Assembly (NCBI GenBank): GCA_050248955.1
Contig: JBFWRK010000011.1
Location: 62,001-126,000, forward strand
DNA length: 64,000 nt
Reading direction: 5' to 3'
From: JBFWRK01 sp050248955
GTDB lineage: Bacteria; Actinomycetota; Acidimicrobiia; Acidimicrobiales; Ilumatobacteraceae
How positions within the stretch are numbered: the first letter of the stretch is position 1; each line of letters opens with the position of its first letter. Of this stretch, positions 34,444-42,487 are shown one piece after another. The position numbers and the translations under genes were made by a program. The notes beneath the pieces were generated by a model. It was given only the letters and a program-made list of their open reading frames with translations. It did no database searches and was not told the DNA's origin.

Positions 34444-36009
34444 GTGGCTCGCATCCTCGTCACCGAAGAGATCGCCGAAGGCGGCCTCGAACGTCTTCGT
34501 ACCGCTGGCCATGAGGTCGACGTCCGCCTGGGGCTGTCCGCCGACGAGTTGCTCGAGGCGCTACCGGGTGCCCACGCACTGATCGTCCGTTCCGCCACGC
34601 AGGTCGACGTTGCTGCGCTCGAAGCGGGCGCCGATCTCGTGGTCATCGGTCGCGCCGGCATCGGGCTCGACAACGTCGACGTCGAGGCGGCGACTCGCCG
34701 CGGCGTGATGGTCGTCAACGCGCCACAGTCGAACATCGTCTCGGCCGCCGAGCACACGATGGCGCTGCTGCTCAGCCAGGCCCGCAACGTGCCGCAAGCC
34801 CACGCCGCGCTGAAGGCGGGCCGTTGGGAGCGGAGCCGGTGGGAGGGCGTCGAGCTCGCCGAGAAGACGCTCGGCATCGTCGGGCTCGGTCGCATCGGGA
34901 AGCTCGTGGCGCAGCGCGCGCTCGCCTTCGGGATGCAGGTCGTCGCGTACGATCCGTTCGTCACGGCCGATCGTGCCCGCCAGATGAACGTCGAGCTGCT
35001 CACGCTCGACCAGCTCGTCGCCGAGTCGGACTTCCTGACGGTCCACCTGCCGAAGACCAAGGAGACCACCGGGCTGATCGGCCGCGACCTCCTGATGAAG
35101 GCGAAGCCTTCGCTACGGGTGATCAACGTGGCTCGCGGTGGCATCGTCGACGAGGACGCGCTCGCCGAGGCGGTGCGTGACGGCGTGATCGCCGGCGCCG
35201 CGCTCGACGTCTTCGCGCTCGAGCCGACGACGGAGTCGCCGCTGTTCGCGCTCGACAGCGTCGTCGTCACGCCGCACCTCGGGGCGAGCACCCGCGAGGC
35301 GCAGGACAAGGCCGGCGACACGATCGCCGACATGGTGCAGCTCGCGTTGGCCGGCGACTTCGTGCCGTTCGCGGTGAACGTCAACGCCGCCGAGGCGAAC
35401 CAGACGTTGCGGCCGTTCCTGCCGCTCGCCGAGCGGCTCGGGCGCCTGTTCGCGTCACTGGTGGGGGAGATGCCGACCACGCTCGAGATCTGCACCGAGG
35501 GTGAGATCGCCGAGTACGACAACCGGATCCTCGCCCTCGCCGTGCTGAAGGGCTTCTTCGGCGGCATGAGCGACGAACCGGTCACGTTCGTGAACGCTCC
35601 GCAGCTGGCGAAGGATCACGGCGTCGAGGTACGCGAGACGAACTGCGCCACGTCACCGGACTACACGAACCTGGTGACGCTGCGCGGCGGCGGCCACTCG
35701 GTCGCGGGGACGCTCACCGGGCGGCGCAGCGAGCCGAGGCTCGTCCTGATCGACGACCACATCTCCGACGTGCCACCGGCCGACCACATGCTGGTGGTGC
35801 GCAACGACGATCGTCCGGGTGTCATCGGCATCGTCGGCACCACGCTCGGTCGGGCAGGCATCAACATCGCCGACATGGACGTCGGCCGTGCCCTCGAGCC
35901 GGGATCGGCGATCATGGTCATCGCCACCGGCGGGCCGGTGCCCGCCGACGTCGTCGATCAGCTCCGTCAGGCCCCGGGCATCGTGAGCGTCCACACGCTC
36001 AGCGCCTGA
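34444..36009 (+). CDS. serA: D-3-phosphoglycerate dehydrogenase
   Basis: A 521-residue enzyme catalysing the first step of serine synthesis. The NAD site is LGIVGLGRIGKLVAQRALAF; substrate and catalytic residues lie in VINVARGGIVDEDALAEAV and VVTPHLGASTREAQDKAGD, containing the active His. After about residue 315 comes the intervening (ASB) domain and a C-terminal ACT domain (MLVVRNDDRPGVIGIVGTTL), so this is the long, serine-inhibited type found in mycobacteria. GTG start at 34444. It stands alone; the convergent ferredoxin gene ends 9 bp away. Confidence 0.96.
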   Translation: MARILVTEEIAEGGLERLRTAGHEVDVRLGLSADELLEALPGAHALIVRSATQVDVAALEAGADLVVIGRAGIGLDNVDVEAATRRGVMVVNAPQSNIVSAAEHTMALLLSQARNVPQAHAALKAGRWERSRWEGVELAEKTLGIVGLGRIGKLVAQRALAFGMQVVAYDPFVTADRARQMNVELLTLDQLVAESDFLTVHLPKTKETTGLIGRDLLMKAKPSLRVINVARGGIVDEDALAEAVRDGVIAGAALDVFALEPTTESPLFALDSVVVTPHLGASTREAQDKAGDTIADMVQLALAGDFVPFAVNVNAAEANQTLRPFLPLAERLGRLFASLVGEMPTTLEICTEGEIAEYDNRILALAVLKGFFGGMSDEPVTFVNAPQLAKDHGVEVRETNCATSPDYTNLVTLRGGGHSVAGTLTGRRSEPRLVLIDDHISDVPPADHMLVVRNDDRPGVIGIVGTTLGRAGINIADMDVGRALEPGSAIMVIATGGPVPADVVDQLRQAPGIVSVHTLSA

Positions 36010-36018
36010 CGGCGCCAG

Positions 36019-36210
36019 TCAGCCCTCGACGCTGATCGCCGCGGTCGGGCAGAGCTCGGCGGCCTGCTCCACACGCTCGCGCAGGTCCTCGCCAGGTTCC
36101 TCCTGGAGGATGTAGAGGTAGCCGTCGCTGCGAACTTCGAACACCTCCGGGCAGACCTGCATGCACGCTCCCGTGGATGCGCACACGTCGAAGTCGACAC
36201 TGACCTTCAT
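36019..36210 (-). CDS. Ferredoxin, single-cluster [3Fe-4S]/[4Fe-4S] type
   Basis: A 63-residue acidic ferredoxin. Cluster ligands are Cys in DVCASTGACMQVCPEVFEV and a distal Cys in AAELCPTAAISVEG. The second motif position holds Thr/Gly where [4Fe-4S] ferredoxins often have Cys, which favours a [3Fe-4S] cluster like those that feed cytochromes P450. An AAAGGGGA site precedes the ATG at 36210. No P450 or reductase gene is in the window, so the partner is unknown. It follows the sunset-domain-like gene by 24 bp on the same strand. Confidence 0.92.
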   Translation of the reverse strand: MKVSVDFDVCASTGACMQVCPEVFEVRSDGYLYILQEEPGEDLRERVEQAAELCPTAAISVEG

Positions 36211-36234
36211 CTGCCTGTCCCCTTTCGGACGAAC

Positions 36235-36684
36235 CTACGCCTTGGCCTGACGGTAGCCGTCCGCCTCCGCCGCTTGCGGTGTTGCATAGCACCGTTCGGC
36301 GACCGTCCGCTCGTAGAAGCGTCCGCCGGGGACGTGGAAGATGCCCGAGTTGTCGTTCGCCTTCACCGGGAAGCCCACCGGGCAGGCACCGTCGACGGGA
36401 GCGACCCAGTTGACGCCATCGGGCGTTGCAACGGCCACCGCGGCCGGCGGGGTGGCCACGAGCGTGTCGACGTCCGTCTCCGCGACGTCCGTCTCCGCGA
36501 CGTCCGTCTCCGCGACGTCCGTCTCCCCGACGGGTGGTGTCGCCAGTGTCGGTCGGAACGGCGGCCACTCGGCGCCTCCGGGCTCGGCGATCTCGGCGTG
36601 TTGCTGTGCCGCTCGGCGGCGGACCAGCACGATGACACCGAGGACGACGAGGGCGAGCAGCAAGAGCCGGCGAAGAGCACGCAT
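36235..36684 (-). CDS. Membrane-anchored protein with ETDVA repeats and sunset-like C-terminal domain
   Basis: A 149-residue protein. One N-terminal helix (LLLLALVVLGVIVLV) with flanking arginines anchors it. Residues about 53-72 are four tandem ETDVA-type repeats from a 15-bp DNA repeat. The C-terminal 50 residues (ACPVGFPVKANDNSGIFHVP, then GRFYERTVAERCYATPQAAE) match the short Cys-containing domain called the sunset or Ada-like metal-binding module in actinobacterial proteins, with two Cys. The helix could serve as signal anchor, placing the domain outside. Function unknown. Confidence 0.78.
   Translation of the reverse strand: MRALRRLLLLALVVLGVIVLVRRRAAQQHAEIAEPGGAEWPPFRPTLATPPVGETDVAETDVAETDVAETDVDTLVATPPAAVAVATPDGVNWVAPVDGACPVGFPVKANDNSGIFHVPGGRFYERTVAERCYATPQAAEADGYRQAKA
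36469..36528. repeat. 15-bp tandem repeat, four copies, in coding sequence
   Basis: Four units of gacgtccgtctccgc (plus strand) starting at 36469, 36484, 36499 and 36514; the last unit diverges at its 3' end. On the minus strand they encode ETDVA repeats in the linker between the membrane helix and the outer domain. Nearly identical third positions suggest recent slippage expansion. Confidence 0.9.
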
Positions 36685-36742
36685 CTCGCGTCATGGTACC
36701 GAGCGAGCGTGCCGGGAGGCGGGACCGGTGGTCTGTGGCCCG

Positions 36743-37336
36743 TCAGACGGGGAGCAACTGCGCCACGATCTCCCCTCGGAGCACGTCGATGCAGTCGTGA
36801 CCAGCCGCGAAGTACGTGGCTCGGCCGTGCGGCCGCATCGATCTCACGTGCGTGCTCGTCGGCTGGAACCGCAGGAGCGTGCGGTACCGACCCCAGGCGA
36901 TGAGCTCGACGGCGACGGAGAGGCGGCGGTGCGATCGTGACGACCGGAGCCATGCCGGGAGCACGCGCAGTTGGCCGTCGCGGGGCGGCTCGGTGTCGCC
37001 GGCGAGGGAGAGCTCCGCCCGGCGGACGCAGATCTCCCGCCGGCCGAGCGCCAGCCACGTGTCGAACGCGTGCGCGACAGGCCCCGGTTCGGCGATGAGG
37101 TAGCGATCGATGGTCAGATCGCCTCGCGGACGGACCTCGCCACCGACCACACCGAACCGATCGCCGGCCCCGAACCCGTCGTCGGGTCGTCGGCTCAGGT
37201 GTTCGGACACCGCCTCGACCCAGTGGGCCGCGCCGCGCACGTACCCACGGATCGAGCCGGGAGCGCCCTCGGTCTCGCCGTCCCCGAGCAGGTCGTCGAG
37301 CTCGAGGAGCTCCCAGACGACTTCGTCGCCGTCCAT
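36743..37336 (-). CDS. Hypothetical protein
   Basis: A 197-residue soluble protein with no helix or signal. It starts MDGDEVVWELLELDDLLGDG, and the C-terminal part has HGRATYFAAGHDCIDVLRG. The middle (VAHAFDTWLALGRREICVRR and VAVELIAWGRYRTLLRFQPT) is arginine-rich and probably alpha/beta. I do not recognise a family. The ATG at 37336 avoids overlap with leuA, which ends upstream at 37368. It lies 31 bp downstream of leuA on the same strand and could be co-transcribed with it. Confidence 0.65.
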   Translation of the reverse strand: MDGDEVVWELLELDDLLGDGETEGAPGSIRGYVRGAAHWVEAVSEHLSRRPDDGFGAGDRFGVVGGEVRPRGDLTIDRYLIAEPGPVAHAFDTWLALGRREICVRRAELSLAGDTEPPRDGQLRVLPAWLRSSRSHRRLSVAVELIAWGRYRTLLRFQPTSTHVRSMRPHGRATYFAAGHDCIDVLRGEIVAQLLPV

Positions 37337-37367
37337 GTCGCCATCGTCGCGCCGCTCGGGCGCTGCG

Positions 37368-39083
37368 TCAGCTCCCGGTGCGCTGGCGCAGGCAGGCCGA
37401 CAGCACCGCGCGCAACGACGCGGTGATCGTGTTCGGGTCCTGTCCGACGCCCCAGCGGATCGTGCCCTCGTCGTCGATCGTCTCCACGTAGGCGACCGCC
37501 GTCGCGTCAGAGCCCTGCCCGGTCGCATGCTCGGCGTAGTCGACGACATCGATCTGGGTGCCGAGGCCGTCGCGCACGGCGTGCACGAACGCATCGATCG
37601 GTCCGTTGCCGCTGCCGGTGATCGTGCGGTGCTCGCCGTCGACGACGAGCTGCGCCGTGATCGACGTCGTCGGTCCGGATGTCACCAGCTCGTGGCTCTC
37701 CAACCGGAGGGCCGGTTCGGCGGGCAGGTAGACCGCCTGGAACTCGTCCCACATGCGGCCGGGGTTGATCTCGGTGCCGAGGTCCTCGGTGATGTGCTGG
37801 ATCGTCTTCGAGAACTCGATCTGCAGCCGGCGGGGCAGGTCGAAGCCGTGCTCCGTCTTCATCACGTAGGCGACACCACCCTTGCCCGACTGGCTGTTCA
37901 CGCGGATGACCGCTTCGTACGTGCGACCGACGTGCTTGGGGTCGATCGGCAGGTACGGCACGCCCCACATGTCGTACTCGTCCGGCTTGCGCCCCTGCGC
38001 CGCGGCGGCGCCGTGCAGGGCGTCGAAGCCCTTCTTGATCGCATCCTGGTGCGAGCCGGAGAACGCGGTGTACACGAGATCGCCGACGTACGGGTGGCGG
38101 GGGTGGACGGGCAGCCGGTTGCAGTACTCGGCCGTGCGCCGCAGCGCGTCGATGTCCGAGATGTCCAGCTCCGGGTCGACGCCGTTCATGAACAGGTTCA
38201 TCGCCAGGTTGACGATGTCGACGTTGCCGGTGCGTTCGCCGTTCCCGAACAACGTCCCCTCGACGCGGTTGGCGCCGGCCATCACACCGAACTCTGCTGC
38301 CGCGACCGCGCAACCGCGGTCGTTGTGCGGGTGGAGCGAGAGCACGACGGATGCACGGTTGCGGATCGTGCGACCGAACCACTCGATGACGTCGCCGTAG
38401 ACGTTCGGCGAGTAGCACTCGACCGTCGCCGGCAGGTTGAAGATGATCGGCCGCTCGGGCGTCGGTTCGATCACGTCCATCACGGCTTCGCAGATCTCGA
38501 TCGCGAAGTCGGGCTCCGTCAGCGTGAAGCTCTCGGGGGAGTACTCGTAGCGGATCTCGGTCGCGCCGGTGGTCTCCTCGAGCTTGCGGCACAGCTTCGC
38601 GGCGTTGACCGCGATGTCGACGATGCCGGCCTTGTCGAGGCCGAACACGACCTCCCGCTGCAGCGGGTTCGTCGAGTTGTAGAAGTGGACGATCGCCCGC
38701 GGCGCACCCTGGATGCACTCGTACGTCCGCTCGATCAGGTCCTGGCGGCATTGCACCAGCACCTGGATCGTCACGTCGTCCGGGATCAGGTCTTCCTCGA
38801 TGAGGATGCGTACGAAGTCGAAGTCCGGCTGGCTCGCCGCGGGGAACCCGACCTCGATCTCCTTGAAGCCCATCTTCACGAGCGCGTCGAACATCCGCCG
38901 CTTGCGCTCCGGATCCATCGGGTCGATGAGCGCCTGGTTCCCGTCACGCAGATCGACCGAGCACCACAGCGGGGCGTGGTCGATCGTGTGGTTCGGCCAG
39001 GTGCGGTCCCTGAGCACGAGTGGCACCTGCGGGCTGTACTTCTCGAAGGGCATCTTCTTGGGGGCTGCAGGTTGCGAGGGCAT
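37368..39083 (-). CDS. leuA: 2-isopropylmalate synthase
   Basis: A 571-residue enzyme condensing acetyl-CoA with 2-oxoisovalerate, the first step of leucine synthesis. It is the long actinobacterial type: an N-terminal extension, then the catalytic barrel (CSVDLRDGNQALIDPMDPER, with the metal HxH in VVLSLHPHNDRGCAVAAAEF), GTLFGNGERTGNVDIVNLA and a C-terminal regulatory domain that binds leucine. An AAAGGA site precedes the ATG at 39083. Expression is probably controlled by the upstream leader peptide, hairpin and terminator at 39131-39231, in addition to feedback inhibition. Confidence 0.96.
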   Translation of the reverse strand: MPSQPAAPKKMPFEKYSPQVPLVLRDRTWPNHTIDHAPLWCSVDLRDGNQALIDPMDPERKRRMFDALVKMGFKEIEVGFPAASQPDFDFVRILIEEDLIPDDVTIQVLVQCRQDLIERTYECIQGAPRAIVHFYNSTNPLQREVVFGLDKAGIVDIAVNAAKLCRKLEETTGATEIRYEYSPESFTLTEPDFAIEICEAVMDVIEPTPERPIIFNLPATVECYSPNVYGDVIEWFGRTIRNRASVVLSLHPHNDRGCAVAAAEFGVMAGANRVEGTLFGNGERTGNVDIVNLAMNLFMNGVDPELDISDIDALRRTAEYCNRLPVHPRHPYVGDLVYTAFSGSHQDAIKKGFDALHGAAAAQGRKPDEYDMWGVPYLPIDPKHVGRTYEAVIRVNSQSGKGGVAYVMKTEHGFDLPRRLQIEFSKTIQHITEDLGTEINPGRMWDEFQAVYLPAEPALRLESHELVTSGPTTSITAQLVVDGEHRTITGSGNGPIDAFVHAVRDGLGTQIDVVDYAEHATGQGSDATAVAYVETIDDEGTIRWGVGQDPNTITASLRAVLSACLRQRTGS

Positions 39084-39130
39084 GGGGTGGATCCTTTGTT
39101 GCGGTGACGTGTGATGCGGCGACTGGGTCG

Positions 39131-39167
39131 GAAAAAGCAAGAAGCCCCCGGCCGGAGCGGCGGGGGC
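39131..39167 (-). terminator. Intrinsic terminator (attenuator) upstream of leuA
   Basis: On the minus strand a GC stem GCCCCCG/CGGGGGC (39161-39167 with 39144-39150, 10-base loop) is followed by TTCTTGCTTTTT (to 39132). It stands about 48 bases before the leuA ATG and after the leader peptide, so it would stop transcription before leuA unless prevented. It is one of only two clear hairpin-plus-T-run terminators I noticed in the window. Confidence 0.85.
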
Positions 39168-39196
39168 GGGCGAACGCGTCTATGGAGCGCTCGCCC
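39168..39196 (-). promoter_or_regulatory. Leader hairpin between leucine leader peptide and terminator
   Basis: RNA arms 39196-39187 and 39177-39168 pair over 10 bp with one G-U wobble and a 9-base loop. The first base of the hairpin is the last base of the leader stop codon. It lies directly against the terminator stem. It may be the pause or competing structure of the attenuator; the exact alternative pairing is not resolved by eye. Confidence 0.7.
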
Positions 39197-39231
39197 TACA
39201 TAAGAAGGAGGAGGCCCAGCGAGTGCGTCAT
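39196..39231 (-). CDS. leuA leader peptide MTHSLGLLLLM
   Basis: A 12-codon frame ATG ACG CAC TCG CTG GGC CTC CTC CTT CTT ATG TAG. Five of eleven residues are leucine, four in a row (CTC CTC CTT CTT). It is followed at once by a hairpin and an intrinsic terminator, then by leuA. No Shine-Dalgarno sequence is evident, so translation may begin on a leaderless or nearly leaderless transcript, which is common in actinobacteria. Stalling at Leu codons when charged Leu-tRNA is scarce would change folding and allow read-through. Leader-peptide attenuation of leuA is known or predicted in other actinobacteria. Confidence 0.88.
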   Translation of the reverse strand: MTHSLGLLLLM

Positions 39232-39378
39232 CGCAACGAAACCTACACCCGTGGGCGCCTCGCCGCAACGCGTGTCGTGCAGCCGCCGGTCAGTCCGGCG
39301 AGCAGGGGATGGAGGAAGGACTCGTACTGATCCGGGTCGCTGCCGGAGCGGCGCCGGCCGGGTCGATGCCGGGAGCCG

Positions 39379-40905
39379 TCACGTCGGGATCGGCTGCGGC
39401 GGGGGCGGGCCGACGTAGCGGGCGGACGGCCGGATGATCTTGCCGTCGACGGCCTGCTCGAGCACGTTCGCGCACCATCCGACGACGCGGCTCACGGCGA
39501 ACGTCGGCGTGAACATCTCCCGCGGGATGCCACAGCGCTCCATGACCACGCCGGCGTAGAACTCGACGTTGGCGTACAGCTCACGACCCGGCTTCAGCGT
39601 GTTGAGCAGCGCGACGACCTTCGTCTCCGTCTCGTTCGCGAACGCGACGAGCGGCCCGCCGAGCTCCGCAGCCACTTCCTTCAGGAGCGCCGACCGCGGA
39701 TCCTCGGTGCGGTACACGGCGTGTCCGAAGCCCATCAGCTTGTCGCCGTTCACGATCCGCTCGCGCGCCCAGGCCTCGATGCGATCGGGTGTGCCGATCT
39801 CGTCCAGCGCGTCGAGCGCCCGTGCCGGAGCGCCACCGTGGAGCGGGCCCGACAACGCACCGAGGGCACCGGCGAGAGCGGCAGGCACGCTGGCGCCGGT
39901 CGAGGCGATCACGCGGGCGGTGAAGGTCGAGGCGTTGAAGCCGTGGTCGGCGGTCAGGGTCAGGTAGGTCTCGACGGCCCGCGCCGCCACAGGATCGGGT
40001 ACGTCGCCGCTGAGCATCCACAGGTAGTTCGCCGCGTGTCCGAGGTCCGGGCGGGGCTCGAGCACCGGCAGCCCGAGGCGCAGCCGGTGCAGTGCGCAGA
40101 GCACCGTCGGTGTCAGGGCGCTGATCCGGAGCGCGTCGCGCCGGCGCTCTGCCGGAGTGAGGTCCAGTACCGGCCTGGCGCCGTCAACTGCCCCGATCAT
40201 GGCGACGACGGCGGCCAGCGCGCCGAGGGCCGAGTGCGGGTCGCTCGCGGCGGCGATCGCCGGCAGGGTCTCGGCGACCGCCGCCGGCAGGGTCCTGAGC
40301 GATGCCGCTTCAGCGACGAACCGCTCGCGCTCGGACGGCGTCGGCAGGCGGCCCTCGAACATGAGGTGCCAGACGTCCTCGAACGAGCGGTGCCGGGCGA
40401 GCTCCGTCGCGTCGTACTGGCGGTAGTGGAAGAACCCTTCCCGGCCGCGGACGTCGCCGACCTCCGTCTCGGTCACGATGACACCCTTGAGCCCCCGCGG
40501 CACGTCGACCGTCTCGCTGTCGAGCGAGATCTCGGCGACCCGCATGAGGTCGCGCAGCGATGCCATGCCCACGGTCCGCCCCTCGGGGTCGACGACCGGC
40601 GCGTGGCGGTACCCCCGGTCCCGGAGCCGGAGCAGCGCTTCGCGGGCGGGCAGGTCCGACGGCATCGTCTCGACCGGCCCAGACATCACCTCGGACACCT
40701 TCACCGTGGCGGGATCGGTGCCGAGCGCTGTCGCCTTCAGCAGATCGCGTTCGGTCACGATGCCGATCGCCCGCTCGCCGTCCGTGACGATCACCGAGCC
40801 GACGTGGCTGCCGTGCATCCGGAGCGCTGCGCCGGTGAGGAGCTCGTCGGGCGGCACGGTGATGGCGGGCGACGACATGACGGACTCGACGGTGCGACGG
40901 GGCAT
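39379..40905 (-). CDS. Fusion of two CBS domains with citrate synthase
   Basis: A 508-residue protein. Residues 1-125 form two CBS motifs (VESVMSSPAITVPPDELL; VSEVMSGPVETMPSD), a module that usually binds AMP, ATP or similar nucleotides. Residues about 130-500 are citrate synthase-like: GLKGVIVTETEVGDVRGREG, active His356 (LSGPLHGGAPARALDAL) and His395 (MGFGHAVYRTEDPRSA). The usual catalytic Asp is Glu448 (YANVEFYAGVVMERCG), a conservative change seen in some relatives. CBS fusion suggests energy-charge control. Substrate could be oxaloacetate or a larger 2-oxoacid (2-methylcitrate). The start at 40905 is 68 bp from the divergent HTH-citrate synthase gene. Confidence 0.88.
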   Translation of the reverse strand: MPRRTVESVMSSPAITVPPDELLTGAALRMHGSHVGSVIVTDGERAIGIVTERDLLKATALGTDPATVKVSEVMSGPVETMPSDLPAREALLRLRDRGYRHAPVVDPEGRTVGMASLRDLMRVAEISLDSETVDVPRGLKGVIVTETEVGDVRGREGFFHYRQYDATELARHRSFEDVWHLMFEGRLPTPSERERFVAEAASLRTLPAAVAETLPAIAAASDPHSALGALAAVVAMIGAVDGARPVLDLTPAERRRDALRISALTPTVLCALHRLRLGLPVLEPRPDLGHAANYLWMLSGDVPDPVAARAVETYLTLTADHGFNASTFTARVIASTGASVPAALAGALGALSGPLHGGAPARALDALDEIGTPDRIEAWARERIVNGDKLMGFGHAVYRTEDPRSALLKEVAAELGGPLVAFANETETKVVALLNTLKPGRELYANVEFYAGVVMERCGIPREMFTPTFAVSRVVGWCANVLEQAVDGKIIRPSARYVGPPPPQPIPT

Positions 40906-40930
40906 GCACCTATGGTGACGGAGCGGGCGA

Positions 40931-40970
40931 TGTTGATCAATCTTGATCAGCGCAACATTGATATCGTCAA
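40931..40970. promoter_or_regulatory. AT-rich repeat cluster, probable operator
   Basis: In the 68-bp divergent space there is a perfect palindrome TTGATCAA (40933-40940), a direct copy TTGATCA (40943-40949), and TTGATATCGTCAA (40958-40970), an inverted TTGA/TCAA. The outer ends also match as TGTTGA and TCAACA. Local base composition is far more AT-rich than the surroundings. The last element ends 3 bases before the HTH-citrate synthase GTG, so that mRNA is nearly leaderless or the site covers its promoter. Binding by the HTH domain of the adjacent protein is an inference. Confidence 0.65.
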
Positions 40971-40973
40971 CAT

Positions 40974-42197
40974 GTGACCGTGTCGCTCTCGGATCCTTCG
41001 ACGCAGTGGCTGTCGAGCGAGGAAGCAGCGCGGCGACTCGGTGTCAAGATCGGAACGCTGTACTCGTACGTGAGCCGGGGTCTCGTCCGCTCGTTCCCGT
41101 CGCCCGACGACCGCAGCAGCCGGTTCGACCGGACCGACATCGAGTCGCTGCTCACCCGTCGGCGATCGCATCCGGGTGGAGCTGCGGACGCGGTCGTCGC
41201 CAGCAGGATCACCCAGCTCGGCGAGGACGGTGTCACGTATCGCGGCTGGCCGGTGGAGCAGCTCGCCTCGTCACGCACGTTCGAGGAGGTCGCGGCCCTC
41301 CTCTGGGACTGCGTTGCCGACGGCGAGCCGTGGGTGCCGCAGGAACTGCCGATGCCGATGCCGGTTGCCGGCGACGACACGACGCTCGCCGACCTGCTGC
41401 GGATCGCGATCGTGCTCGCGGCGACGACCGATCTGCATCGCCACGACCTCCGCCAGCCATCGGTCGTCATGTCCGCTCGCCGCCTCGTCGCGACGTGCGT
41501 CGCGTCGCTGCCCGTCACTGCGGCGACGAGTCCCGTGCTCACGGTCAGAGGGCAACGGCATCCCGGCTCGGTCGCCGCCGCGCTCGCTGCTCGGCTCGGC
41601 GCGCCGAAGGTCAGCGGTGGCCTCGTGCAAGCGGTGAACACGGCGCTCGTCCTGCTCGCCGACCACGAGCTCGCCACGTCGACGTACGCCGCCAGAGTCG
41701 CGGCGTCGACGCGCGCCGACGTGTACTCCACGGTGCTCGCGGGCGCGTCGTGCAGCGGGCCGCTGCACGTCGGCGCGTCCCGGGACGTTGCTCGCCTGCT
41801 GCGGGATGCAGCCGACCGCGGGGCGGGCGTGGCAGTCGGCGATCTGCTGCGATGGCGGCGCTTCGTACCCGGCTTCGGCCACAAGATCTACCGGCGCGAC
41901 CCTCGCTTCGCGCTCCTGTTCGACGCCGCCGTCTCGTCCGGCTTCCCGCGTCGGCGGGTCGCGCTCGTCCACGAGGTACTTGCGCTGGCGAGCGAACGGG
42001 TGCCGGTCGAACCGAACGTCGACTTCGCCGGTGCTGCCCTGGCGTTCTGCGCCGGATTGCGCGACGACGCAGCGGAGGCGATCTTCCTGGTCGCCCGCAT
42101 GGCCGGCTGGGTAGCGCACACGCTCGAGGAGTACGGCGAGGAGCCGCTGCGCTTCCGCACCCGCGGCCTGTACGTCGGTGAGCCGCGCCGCCGCTGA
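40974..42197 (+). CDS. Citrate synthase-like protein with N-terminal helix-turn-helix
   Basis: A 407-residue protein. Residues 11-60 form an excisionase/MerR-type HTH (WLSSEEAARRLGVKIGTLYS, then FDRTDIESLLTRR). The rest is a citrate synthase fold: VTYRGWPVEQLASSRTFEEV, His265 (CSGPLHVGASRDVAR), His303 (VPGFGHKIYRRDPRFALLF) and Asp350 (EPNVDFAGAALAFCAG). The catalytic triad is complete, so it may be an active enzyme that also binds DNA, or a sensor that keeps the ligand site. The GTG at 40974 abuts the TTGATCA repeat cluster. It is divergent from the CBS-citrate synthase. Confidence 0.87.
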   Translation: MTVSLSDPSTQWLSSEEAARRLGVKIGTLYSYVSRGLVRSFPSPDDRSSRFDRTDIESLLTRRRSHPGGAADAVVASRITQLGEDGVTYRGWPVEQLASSRTFEEVAALLWDCVADGEPWVPQELPMPMPVAGDDTTLADLLRIAIVLAATTDLHRHDLRQPSVVMSARRLVATCVASLPVTAATSPVLTVRGQRHPGSVAAALAARLGAPKVSGGLVQAVNTALVLLADHELATSTYAARVAASTRADVYSTVLAGASCSGPLHVGASRDVARLLRDAADRGAGVAVGDLLRWRRFVPGFGHKIYRRDPRFALLFDAAVSSGFPRRRVALVHEVLALASERVPVEPNVDFAGAALAFCAGLRDDAAEAIFLVARMAGWVAHTLEEYGEEPLRFRTRGLYVGEPRRR

Positions 42198-42316
42198 GCG
42201 ACCGGCTCGTCCCGCGGCGGCCGCGCCGCGTGACGTCTGGCGCGATCGTGTGGGCGGTCAGCGCTCGACGAGGTCGGCGGGCCGCCCGGGATCGAGGACC
42301 CGGAGCGGCAGCGCGC

Positions 42317-42487
42317 TCAACGCGTGACCAGCTCGCCTGCCGGAGCGGGCGCCGAGGCGGCGTTCGGGGAGGTGCTCGACAGCAGCGCGTCGAGCTCGTG
42401 ATGAGCCAGCACGCTCTGCCAGTCGTACGGGGTGCCCTTGCGCCCAGCCGTCATCCGGCCGTCGTGTGCGGTGATCCGCTCGTCCAT
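42317..42487 (-). CDS. Small hypothetical protein
   Basis: A 56-residue protein starting MDERITAHDGRMTAGRKGTP. The core YDWQSVLAHHELDALLSSTS has the compact look of a real small protein, while the tail is Ala/Pro-rich. A GAGGGAGG stretch lies 6-13 bases before the ATG at 42487. A longer in-frame extension upstream exists but lacks a ribosome-binding site. It converges on the HTH-citrate synthase gene, leaving 119 bp between stops. No family recognised. Confidence 0.5.
   Translation of the reverse strand: MDERITAHDGRMTAGRKGTPYDWQSVLAHHELDALLSSTSPNAASAPAPAGELVTR

Noticed and set aside
42258..42320. A 20-codon minus-strand frame (SALPLRVLDPGRPADLVER) overlapping the stop of the 42317 gene
   Set aside because: It needs a TTG start and is too short to support.
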